DNA of 64,000 nucleotides from the NCBI GenBank assembly GCA_963675135.1, contig OY776124.1:12910677-12974676 (forward strand), in the 5' to 3' direction. This stretch comes from Galeopsis tetrahit (Eukaryota; Streptophyta; Magnoliopsida; Lamiales; Lamiaceae). Shown piece by piece: positions 55,147 to 64,000 of the stretch (position 1 is its first letter; every line of letters starts with the position of its first letter). Below the pieces are notes generated by a model. The model ran no database searches, was not told the origin of the DNA, and saw only the letters and a list, made by a program, of their open reading frames with translations. The position numbers and the translations under genes are program-made.

Positions 55147-55391
55147 GGGTTGGTCTGCTATGGACTCGAGTGCATGTTGTGCACCCTAGTCCATGTTGCA
55201 CTTTTCATTTTACTAACTTACACTTTTTAGTGAATGGTGTTGCACTTTTTAATTATTAAACTGTATAATAGTATTTTTAGTAATAATTGAAAAATGTAAC
55301 ACCATTTACCAAAAAGTGTAAGTCAGTAAACTAAAAAATGCACATGGACTAGGGTGCACAGCATGCACTCGAATGCATACTAGACTTTACC
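55147..55391. mobile_element. Palindromic MULE-type MITE, copy 1
   Basis: 245 bp, GGGTTGGTCT...AGACTTTACC, flanked by a perfect 9-bp duplication TAATTTTTT (55138-55146, 55392-55400). Most of its length is an inverted repeat (GCACTCGAGTGC, GTGCACCCTAGT, ACACTTTTT.GT and complements), so it can fold into one long hairpin. A sister copy is at 60817-61046. Confidence 0.85.
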
Positions 55392-55400
55392 TAATTTTTT

Positions 55401-57106
55401 AGAGCTTTTTTTTTTTTTTTTTAATACCCTTTTGTTTTTTTTTGAGTTACAAAATATAACCTCCCTATTTCTCCTCCCCATAACTCGAATATAACTTCCC
55501 TATTTCTCCTCCCCATAACTCGAACCCAGAATCTTAGGCCTAGGTAGGGGTGCTCCAACCAATCGAGCAATCCCATTTTGTCTATTATACCCTTTTGTTA
55601 GATGTTTTGTTCAATTGAGATTCTGTTGAATTTTGTTGGACTTTTAAAATCTGAGGTATTCAATCCGGATTTTTGAAAGTCTTTCAAAATTTTGTGGTAT
55701 TCCGGATTTTAAAAAGTATTTAGAAATCTTTAGGTATTCAACCATTTATGAATTTTAATACTCTATAAATAAAAATATAAATAAATTTCACTATTCAAAA
55801 TCTCTTCTAAAAACCAGAGATTTCAACGAATTCTCTCAGAAGACTCTAAAAGAGAAGAAAAAAAAAACTTTGTTGTTCTTCTAACAAAATTTCAACTACT
55901 AACCTACTGCATTAATCTCTTCGAAAACACTTGTTATTTGAAACAAAAAGATATACAACACAAAAACATTATAAAAGTTTTTATTATTTCAGAATTTTAC
56001 ACTATAAAACTGGTTCATGGCTATCACAGCCCAGAAAAGTAGAGAAAGAACAGACATTCTTACTGTCTTCTTCAAAGGAAATAAAATCAAGAAACATAAC
56101 TATCTTCTTCTATAACCATATTCTTCACCACCATTCTCTCTTTAGAAATTATAGTATATCGGCACAGTTGACACCTTAGCAATAATATATTCTCGAGGGC
56201 CACCTAATTTATATCATTAATGCCAACTTTAAGATCTCAAAAACATTTATTCACGCGCTCTGATCCAGTCGAATATGAAGAAGATCAAGATTACCACATC
56301 TCGACATGAAAGAGAAAATTTGGAATATGAAGAAGATCAAGATTACCACATCTCGACATGAAAGAGAAAATTTGGAAGCTATGTGAGAAATGAGACTGAA
56401 AAGTATAACCGTGATGGAAATGAAGATGAGAATAATAATGATGAATAATAATTTTTTTTTGAACTAATATATTTTTGGTATTTTTTCTAAATAATTTAGA
56501 TAATTTATTTTATATACAAGTGTGTTCGATATACGTTTGTATCAATAGTTTTAGGGACGTAGTTTATGGAAATCCATGTAAATCAATAAAAAAATGTGTA
56601 TTTCAGAATCCTGTCAAATAAAAAAAGTCAGTCAAACTCTGTATAGATTTTATGAATTTTATAAATCTACTTACTTTTTAAAGTTAAAAAAAATGCAACA
56701 GAATCTCAATTGAATACATCCCCTTAAATCTGCATAACTTTGTTTTACTTGTAGTTTGTTGTCTCAACCAAAATATCAATATTGTACCGAAAATGATAAA
56801 AAGTAAAATAAAATGTTCTAAAATTGTAATAGTACAAGTCTTGATAGTTGACCAAACGATTTAAAAAAATATAGATTTTAATTTCTGTAAAGTATTTCGG
56901 ATTATAATCTTGAATATTGTGAATTGATTAAAAAATTTGGTCAGGTTTTTAAAAATGTATGAATTGAAAAATGGTTTATATAATACTCCGTAGTAAAAGA
57001 ATTCTCGTAATTATTTTTTTAATCTATTAATATATAAATTAGGCCGACTAATGTCACTGATAATAGAGTCAATATAAAGTCAAATACGCATACCAGCAAA
57101 TTCGAA
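55401..57106. other. Intergenic and backbone DNA
   Basis: No supported gene. A direct repeat of ATTTCTCCTCCCCATAACTC occurs at 55460-55525. A perfect 52-bp tandem duplication containing AAGATCAAGATTACCACATC lies at 56272-56375. From about 56720 the sequence again matches copy A at 9755-10160. Confidence 0.5.
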
Positions 57107-57757
57107 CAGTCCACACCGGAATCCGAAGTGAAACACACTCCTAAGAAAGATGCTTCGACCTAGTTTGGAACAACATTGCACCAAAAGGGGAAGTTTTGGC
57201 CATGGACAACGAAACAAAATGCCAACTGTGTGGGGAAGCAGAAGAAACCGCAAATCACTTGTTCATCAACTGCAATCTCGCACATAAGATCTGGGAGGAA
57301 GTCCTGAACTGGACTCACATATCTTCAGCACTACAAGGTAACATCAGGGAGCACTTCTATCATTTCTCTGAATTGATTCCAAATAAAAACGGAGGAAATT
57401 CGCTGGATATGTGTGATATGGGTGTTATGGAGGAAGAGAAACAGGATGTATTTCGAGAATAAAGAGTGGAACAAGTAGGAAATAATAGATGAAATCAGAG
57501 GCAGACTGTGGAGTTGGACGATGGCGGCGAAATATCTTCGGAACAACACTACCTTCACGGAATGGATGCAGGAGCCACTGAAGGCGCTGGAGTACTGATT
57601 TAATTCCAACAAGTTTTAATTTTCTTCACTTCTTTTTCTTTCCTTTCGTCTGAGAAAAAGGAACAAACATTATGTATCATGTAAGGTACTTCTTGTGCCA
57701 ACCTTCGTTTAAGCAATTTTAAGCAATAAAGCTTTATTTGTCCTACCAAAAAAAAAA
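57107..57757 (+). mobile_element. 3' fragment of an L1-type LINE
   Basis: A short 5'-truncated LINE ending in TGTCCTACC and about 10 A's. The sequence AATGTCAC occurs both about 60 bp upstream (57049) and directly after the tail (57756), so it may be the target duplication, but the 5' border is not certain. It belongs to a different subfamily from the LINE at 1005 (different 3' end). Confidence 0.65.
57138..57598 (+). pseudogene. LINE zinc-finger RVT region (broken)
   Basis: The frame at 57196-57462 encodes CQLCGEAEETANHLFINCNLAHKIW, the typical C-terminal zinc finger of plant L1 RT proteins. A frameshift near 57390 moves the homology to another frame (WICVIWVLWRKRNRMYF), which then meets a TAG near 57474 before ending in MQEPLKALEY. 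The remnant cannot act. Confidence 0.85.
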
Positions 57758-58371
57758 TGTCACAAGAGAGTAGTCAAGTCAAATTTCAAATTGATAGCAC
57801 AAACTTTCATAAAATCAACAAATGTGCGCTTGTGCAGAATAGGTTTTTGTCCAGTAAAATTGATCGTACAATCTTTTATAAACTCAACAATAGAGACTGG
57901 GTGCAGTCATAAGCTCAACAATAGGTTTGGTAAATTAAACATGTAATAATAATTTACAATTTAACTTTATTGAAAATTTATTTTAGTAAGCTATTTTCTT
58001 TAAATTCCTAAAATTATGTTAATTGATAAAAAAATCATTAATTATTATTCATGGATCATGAACACTTAATAACAATCTACTGAATTAAATATTGTGGTAA
58101 ATACAAATAATCTCGACCGTAATCTATGTGGAGAAACTTTAAAAATACATTTGATAAGTTGACTCGATTTTTTATATTATTCTTTCACCCATATTCGAAT
58201 TTTTAATTAAAATTAATTATGGCATTTTTTTCTTACAGGAGTATCAGATTTGGAAATCTCTCGAAAAAAAAATTTAAATATCTAAATTTTGAAGTTTTGA
58301 ATTTATTTAAATATCAAATTGAGTTTACCCAATCAATATTAGTGACTGGATACAAATTAGTCCTTAATTGT
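57758..58371. other. Backbone copy B, no gene
   Basis: Aligns with 10150-10449 and 22055-22425 and spans the unoccupied Tat insertion site at about 58020-58035. Confidence 0.7.
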
Positions 58372-59216
58372 AACGGAAATGAAATGATATAGAGCACACC
58401 AATTGTGCCCACCGCCTATGTGGCATTACCACGTCAATAAATTTTTATTTATATTTAATTTAAACTTAATCTAATATCAATATTTTATTTTTTTATCCAT
58501 ATCAATATTTTAAAATTTTTTTTTTATATTTAATTTAATATTATCTCTATCAAATTACGGTAACTAACATCATCAATTACCATCATCAATCTTTTCTCAA
58601 ATCTTTCCATCACCATTAATGGCACAAAGCAGTAGGACATGCAGTGTTTGCAGTCGAAGCGGCCATGATAAACGAACCTGTCCCACTCTAGACCCTAAGA
58701 AGTACGCTTTTTTTTTTTTAACTTTTTTTTTAAGCTAACACGACTATTTCATGATGATTGGTAATAGGTCACAAGTAGAAGAACAATGTAAATGAACAAG
58801 TATCAACTTTTACGGAAGCATCTTACACATTACCATCAATTTTTTAGGTTTCCTGAGTTTTTTTATTATTTGTGTTTCTTTTGCATGTTGTGAATTTTTA
58901 TATTTCTTTCATTGGTTGACATTTAGTTAATTTTTGTTATGACAATGAGATTGTTTTTTTAATTTCTTTAATTTTTTTGTGGAAAAAAATTAATGATGAT
59001 GGAAAGATTTGAGAAAAGATTGATGGCGTTGTAATTTGATAGAGATAATATTAAATTAAATATAAAAAAAGATTTTTAAAATATTGATATGGATAAAAAA
59101 ATAAAATATTGATATTAGAATAAATTTAAATTAAATATAAATAAGAATTTATTGACGTGCATTGGCGGTGGGCAAAACTGATGGGCACAATTGGTGGGCT
59201 CTATATCATTTCCGTT
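58372..59216. mobile_element. 845-bp element with about 240-bp terminal inverted repeats
   Basis: The two ends are inverted copies of each other for roughly 240 bp (AACGGAAATGA...ATATAGAGC...CACCAATTGTGCCCA, through AATATTATCTCTATCAAATTAC to TCAAATCTTTCCATCA). Copy A has the empty site (TTAATTGTCAATAAA), so the borders are firm. The only duplication at the site is GT, which fits no standard superfamily well. The centre holds a short zinc-knuckle ORF. Long TIRs suggest a MULE-like or foldback element, but the short duplication does not. Confidence 0.8.
58619..58738 (+). CDS. Short CCHC zinc-knuckle ORF inside the long-TIR element
   Basis: ATG opens 39 codons: MAQSSRTCSVCSRSGHDKRTCP is the recognisable part, a perfect CX2CX4HX4C knuckle, followed by TLDPKK and then a run of Phe/Leu from poly-T DNA. 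The knuckle resembles those at the C-terminus of MULE/FAR1-type transposase proteins and of some gag proteins. The AAG|TACGC end and a later TAATAG|GTCACAAG might be degenerate splice sites, in which case this is a captured first exon. Its expression is unknown. Confidence 0.4.
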   Translation: MAQSSRTCSVCSRSGHDKRTCPTLDPKKYAFFFLTFFLS

Positions 59217-60816
59217 GTCAATAAATACCGAATTCCACAGATTTTGTAAATTATCCAAATAAAAATATTTCACATATTTTGTAAAATTATTCCTATCAAT
59301 TATTCTAATCAAGTAAGTGTGTCAATCATTTTTTTTAAAAGTAAAGATGAGACTTATATTATTTTGAATACTAGGGGTACTCAACCCCGTAAAATCAGTA
59401 TACATATTTAATCAGTTAGATTTGTGTGTTTTAAGCCACTTCCACGTACTAAATTTAAATTGAGTCCTATAATTCCTTCGAATATCCGTCGTTGAGAATG
59501 TTATTTCTTAAACAAACCTACAATTAATTTTAGAAAATTTTGTTTGTGCAATTTATATCAATTTTCGTTATAGTAATTAATAGGAATTCAAAATCGATCC
59601 TTTAAATTTATTACTTATTAGATTTTTAATATAATTATTTATATTAGTATATTTTAAAATATATGTATAGGTATATAAATATTATACTCCCCTCATCCCC
59701 TAAAACTAAAAAGATAGAAAAGTTATAGAAAAATGACGGATGCGAATTTTTTAAACTAAATTTTAAGAAAACAGAGATACTATAAAATTATAGGTCTAAA
59801 TCTATCTTAAAATTAGTAAAAATTTAATCAAATATAAATGAATTTATGAATGGTTTGATATATATGATGTTATACAAAAATATTGTCACAAGTGCAAAAT
59901 ATATTATTAAGTGTATAACATTATTTTTTATCTAAAAAAAAGTTAAGGTTGGTTTATGGTTGATTTATTCAAGCCTGTGTTATTATGGTTGACATCGTCA
60001 ATAAGCTTATGAAATTGTATATATGTTTGTGAGTTAATGACATTTTTTGCGTGCAATATTTTACACTCGGCTTATAAAAAATCAATAAATGTAGTCAAGT
60101 TTAGCTAATGAGTCAATTTTGCCCTTGAAATCTCATACTCCAAAATCTGCTAAGCCTTAATTACTCTTATTAATTGAGGGTAAAATTGACAATAAAACAT
60201 TTAATACTAAAGTAAAAAGGAAATGTCGTTATAATTTGGGACATAAAAAAAAATATGTGGCTATCTTTGTGGGACGGAGGGAGTAACATTTTACCTATTA
60301 AAAAAGATTAAAGGAGTTAGTGACGGTGGATGTGTGTCAAGAAATTAAATATTATTCTAAATCTGTGATTTAATTAGTTCATATATTATTTAATGTTATG
60401 ATTATGAGTTTGAGAGCTAATGTGTTTCATTAAATAAATGTCACATCTTTTGATTGTATTAAAAATTAATTTATTTTCAAATGGTTTAGGTTTATTTTAA
60501 AAAATGACTAGTATTTACTTTCGCTACAAATCTATTACAAATTCATAAGTTTAATTTTAATTTTGATAAATTTAGTTAACAGTCAAATAGTTAAAGTATG
60601 GTGTTTTCAATATAGACCTTAAAATCGGAATGTCACAACACCCAATACGAAACAAAATGGCTAATTACTATTTTTTCTTACCGTAGAAGTTCATTTGTAC
60701 ATATTTAATTAAACTTGGTGTTTCCTTAAAACAAAAAGTTTGTATGAATTTAGTTTATACATTTGAAATTTTGTGAACCCCATCAATCCAAGTATCCAAC
60801 TCCACAAATCTTAAAT
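59217..60816. other. End of copy B and unique intergenic DNA
   Basis: No gene. Copy B ends near 59946. A TACTCCCCTCATCCC sequence near 59686 and a GGGACGGAGGGAGTA near 60272 look like Stowaway-type MITE ends. The first lies in an approximately 85-bp stretch missing from copy A. They may be remnants of two different copies. Confidence 0.45.
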
Positions 60817-61046
60817 GGGTTGGTCTAGTATGCACTCGAGTGCTTGTGCACCCTAGTTCATGTTGCACTTTTTAGTTTACTGACTTACACTTTTTGGTAA
60901 ATAATGTTGCGCTTTTCAATTATTAAACTGTATAATAATATTTTTAGTAATAATTGAAAAGTGCAACACCATTTACCAAAAAGTGTAAGTCAGTGCACAT
61001 GGACTAGGGTGTACAGCATGCACTCGAGTGCATACTAGACTTTACC
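60817..61046. mobile_element. Palindromic MULE-type MITE, copy 2
   Basis: 230 bp, the same family as 55147-55391, flanked by a perfect 9-bp duplication ATCTTAAAT (60808-60816, 61047-61055). The ends are GGGTTGGTCTAGTATGC and GCATACTAGACTTTACC. Confidence 0.88.
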
Positions 61047-61085
61047 ATCTTAAATAGAAGCATTGTTCCACATGATACTTGAACT

Positions 61086-62376
61086 TAGGGGCGGATCCCA
61101 GATGAGTAACTAGGGGGCCAATAGTAATATTTCAAAAGTCACCAAATTTAAATTATACACTAATAAATGTATAATATAATTATCATTAATTAAAATATAA
61201 TATTAAATTTACAACTTTTTAATATTTAGAACGTCTTACTCTCATGTTGCAAAAATCATATATAAGTTAATCTATTTTGAACCTCTTTGCAATCTCTCTT
61301 TCAATATATACCAACAAACTGGTTATAAGAAATTCATTTTTCATCGTGTTACGAAGCGTAGTCAAGTAGTCAACATCCTTCTTGTATTCATAACTGAAAA
61401 AGATAGATGTACATTTGCAGTAGAAGACTACATTAAATTTTAGCCCTTAATCAACAATTAGTTATATGATTCGTGTTTATTTTTAACCTACAAAATAAAT
61501 TCAAAAAAATACATCAAATAATAATTGAAAAATTAATTTTAAATTAAAGGTACCATCAAAATAATAAATTAACAACTAACAAAATAAAATGAATAATGGA
61601 GTATTCTGTTTTGAAAGAAAATGAAATAAAAAGGAATTCATTAATTAAAAGTTAATTTGGAAATGGGGCGGACTTAGTTAGTTTATTAGGGGGCACAAAT
61701 GAAAAAATAAAGAAAAAAAAAACTATCACTAATATATATGCACTAGTGCAAGAAAAAAATGTGGTTTGCTTGTGAAATATGACAATAAAAAAAAATAATT
61801 AAAATATAAAATATAGAATTGATATAAAATTTGAATTAGAAACAGTTGAAGGAGAGAGAAGAATTAGAAATGGTTGAAGAAGAGAGAGAAGAAAATAGAA
61901 ACGGTTGAAGAAGAGAGAGAAGAAAAGAAAATAAAATAAAATTAAAATTCTAGAATTTTAGGAATTTGAGAATGAAGATATTTGAAGAAGCCACGTCAAC
62001 AAAGAAGGATTCAGAATTATTAGTATATATATACTAGTGCAAGACCCACGAATTTTCGTGGGGATTGTAAAGTGAAAATAAATATGAGAAATTTTGATGG
62101 TCAAAAAAGAAAATAAGAAAGAGAAAATAAAAAGGATAAAAGAGAAAGAGAGATGAGAGAGAAAAAAAGAAAAAGAGAGAAAATAATGTGAAATTCTTAT
62201 AAAATGAGAAAAATGCAAATGAAAAGAATTTGGAGTGACACGTAAGAGAGAGAAAATTCAGAATTAGTATATATGAGTAGATTTAGTGAAGAAGGATTCA
62301 GAATTAATATATAAGGGTAGATTTAGTGGCTAAAATTTGAGGGGGACCATCCCTCACATAGCATAGGTCCGCCCTG
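61086..62376. mobile_element. Non-autonomous hAT-type element
   Basis: 1291 bp with ends TAGGGGCGGATCC and, reverse complemented, CAGGGCGGACC, and an 8-bp duplication CTTGAACT (61078-61085, 62377-62384). No transposase frame is present. The interior holds a purine-rich short repeat (GGTTGAAGAAGAGAGAGAAG, 61850-61935) and a TATATATACTAGTGCAAGACC motif near 62027. Confidence 0.78.
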
Positions 62377-62384
62377 CTTGAACT

Positions 62385-62779
62385 ATCAAGTATTGCAAAT
62401 ATCTGATTAATGAATTCAAGCAGGAGAAGAAAATTCAACTTTCAAAATTGTAAAATTTATGCATTTTGGTAATTTATATTTATAACTTTATTCTTTACCT
62501 CACAATATTCAAAATTAATTTTATACAAAATACTCACAATTAATTTTATACAAAATAATTAAACTTATTAGTTACGTGGCCATACATACCAATCAACTTA
62601 TTTATTTACTATAAACTTCATAAATATTTATAAAATTACTTATTGAGATACTAATAAAATTATTTTACAGTTAATTTCGCCACCTCCACCTTCAAAAAAG
62701 GATTAAATTTTATCCTAATAAAAAAGAAAAAAAATAACACAAGTTTATTAATTTTCATCCGATAATGCCCCTAGCCCTT
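62385..62779. other. 3' flank of the PP2C gene
   Basis: AT-rich. Probably includes the 3' UTR of the phosphatase (minus strand), but no clear polyadenylation signal is assigned. Confidence 0.5.
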
Positions 62780-63288
62780 TCATTGCCGCCGCCTCAAATC
62801 CACCACCACAACGCTAACATTATCACTGGCCCGCCGCGCCAACGCTAGCTTAGTCAAAAAAATCGCCGCGTCGGAGCAAGCCCTGCCGGAGATCTCTTTC
62901 TCCGTTGACTGAAAGTACGTACGCGCCACCCCATAAGCGGTTTGGTTAGGAACAACATCCCATAACCCATCAGTTGCCAGAATCAAACACTCATCCTCCA
63001 CCGTCCGATCCGTGATCGTCACCTCCGGCTCCGGAATAACGTACGGCTTCAAATAATTGTCTCCGATGGCGCGAGACATGGCCAAGACGGCCTGAACTCT
63101 CGGACAGTCGTCCCAGTCTAAAACGACGCGGCCGCCGGCATCTTCTATCCGCTGTAGCTCGTCTGGCCTATCCGGCTGAGTATTTTCAGATTAGTTACAA
63201 AAATTAGATAAAATTGAAAAATTTGGGGATTGAAATTTAAAACCCTACCTTATGATCCACCGAAAGTGGGATTGCGATGCCTTTTCGG
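62780..63288 (-). pseudogene. Protein phosphatase 2C, clade A-like, 3' exons; interrupted by a hAT-type element
   Basis: Last exon 63175-62780 (132 codons with stop) and the end of the previous exon 63288-63249, joined in phase 0 across a 73-bp intron (donor AAG|GTAGGG, acceptor ACTCAG|CCG). The protein reads GIAIPLSVDHK, then PDRPDELQRIEDAGGRVV, VLAMSRAIGDNYLKPYV, ILATDGLWDVV and SDNVSVVVVDLR. These are the C-terminal PP2C motifs, including the metal-binding Asp of DGLWDV and the final Asp of the DN motif. The IGDNYLKPYVIPEPEVT style and a Trp in VLDWDDCPRV fit ABA co-receptor phosphatases (HAI/AHG type), negative regulators in abscisic acid signalling. A hAT-type element starts at 63289 in the middle of a Cys/Arg codon pair, so the upstream exons are cut off in this window. 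A continuation beyond 64000 is possible. Confidence 0.85.
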
Positions 63289-64000
63289 CAGTGGCGGAGG
63301 GAGAATATAATTTGGGGTAAGCTGTACCCCCAAATTGAGTTTTTTTTTTTAATTTTATATTTAAGGTTAAAAAAAAAATTGTATAAGGCCAACCCAATCT
63401 GCATCCCCACAATTAAAAGGCTAAAAAAAAAGTTTGTAACTATAAAATACACTTGTCACTTAGTCTATACAAGTACGAATATTACACTTTCTCCATTCTG
63501 CTCTGAACTCCTAACCATTTCTCTAATTGTTAATTCATAATTTTCTCCATTCTGCTCTAAATTATAAAATGCACTTGACACTTAGTCTATACAAGTATGC
63601 ATATTTTATATTTATGGAGTAATTATTATTTAATTTGATTATTGTGTTTAATTTATGAATAAATTTATTTTGGTCAATTATTTATAAGTTATGAATTAGA
63701 GTTTATATAATAATAATAATAATTTTACTATGTAATTCAATTAGGAATAAGTTATGAATTAACAATTAGAGTTTGTATTATAATTACTAATTTTCTACAC
63801 TACATTATGCTAAATTAATTATTTTCAACTTACTATCTAATTAAACTAAAAAATGACGAAAGATAAACTTATATTAAAGAAGCTTAAAACAACGAAAAAA
63901 TAATTCGATCTTCGAGAATTTATGTTCAAGGGAATGAAATCTCAAGAAGCTCCTTGCACTTTTTCAAATAGATGAGTCATGAGTCTCAATGGATAGGGAG
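63289..64000. mobile_element. hAT-type non-autonomous element in the PP2C exon (left end only)
   Basis: Starts CAGTGGCGGAGGGAG, the same terminal type as the element at 1928 (CAGTGACGGAGCC). The 8 bases before it (CTTTTCGG, 63281-63288) would be the target duplication; the partner copy lies outside the window. The interior seen here is AT-rich and non-coding. Confidence 0.7.

Larger units (their letters stand above)
48937..59946. repeat. Duplicated backbone segment, copy B
   Basis: Matches copy A in the same order: 48937-48960 and 51964-52258 to 4532-8893; 52260-53660 to 9390-10160; 57750-58371 to about 10150-10449 plus 22055-22425; 59217-59946 to 22426-22565 plus 42861-43447. It carries its own insertions and lacks those of copy A. 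Part of it (53205-53325, 53852-53972 and 56720-56970) is repeated within the copy. Confidence 0.78.

Noticed and set aside
59686..60285. A 600-bp Stowaway MITE between TACTCCC and GGGAGTA
   Set aside because: The interval contains backbone that is shared with copy A, so the two ends cannot belong to one insertion; probably two remnants.
63237..63452. 71-codon minus-strand ORF ending in PLSVDHK
   Set aside because: It reads from the hAT-type element into the PP2C exon and on into the intron; it is a read-through artefact.

Overview
This window is repeat-dense nuclear DNA from a flowering plant, most likely a eudicot. The grounds are plant-type Copia, Tat-lineage Gypsy, CACTA, hAT and PIF elements, AT-rich intergenic DNA, and a clade-A-like PP2C exon with plant introns. 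The species cannot be named from the sequence. Almost everything is nested transposable elements. The only clear host gene is the 3' end of a PP2C phosphatase at the right edge, and a hAT-type element interrupts it.

Left edge (1-4.4 kb): the 5' end of an Ale/Retrofit-like Copia element on the minus strand. Its short LTR is split by a 5'-truncated L1-type LINE, and the LINE is itself split by a small hAT-type element.

Backbone: one roughly 3-kb ancestral segment is present twice, at about 4.53-43.45 kb (copy A) and 48.94-59.95 kb (copy B). Different elements inserted into each copy, so each copy preserves the empty site of the other's insertions. Copy A took an apparently intact hAT element (4590-8614), an apparently intact Tat-lineage Gypsy element on the minus strand (10450-22049), and a CACTA element (22566-42860). 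The CACTA carries a five-exon tnpA/Transposase_24 gene and was later invaded by a nearly pristine Sirevirus-type Copia element (25171-39643). Copy B took a 3.0-kb CACTA deletion derivative, a MULE-like element, a LINE fragment and an 845-bp long-TIR element carrying a zinc-knuckle ORF.

Between the copies (43.45-48.94 kb) lies AT-rich DNA with a PIF/Harbinger MITE, an inverted-repeat element and a 607-bp tandem repeat. The right end (59.95-64 kb) holds MITEs, a 1.3-kb hAT-type element, and the PP2C exons.

Three elements look recent and potentially functional. The Sirevirus LTRs differ at 2 of 1932 positions and the Tat LTRs at 1 of 769. The hAT has an intact transposase, near-perfect TIRs and a perfect 8-bp target duplication. 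I found no clearly new biological system. The most unusual pieces are the large third ORF, in-frame gag/pol stop and U3 repeats of the Sirevirus, the spliced antisense gene of the Tat element, the CACTA that kept tnpA but lost most of tnpD, and the zinc-knuckle ORF inside a long-TIR element.
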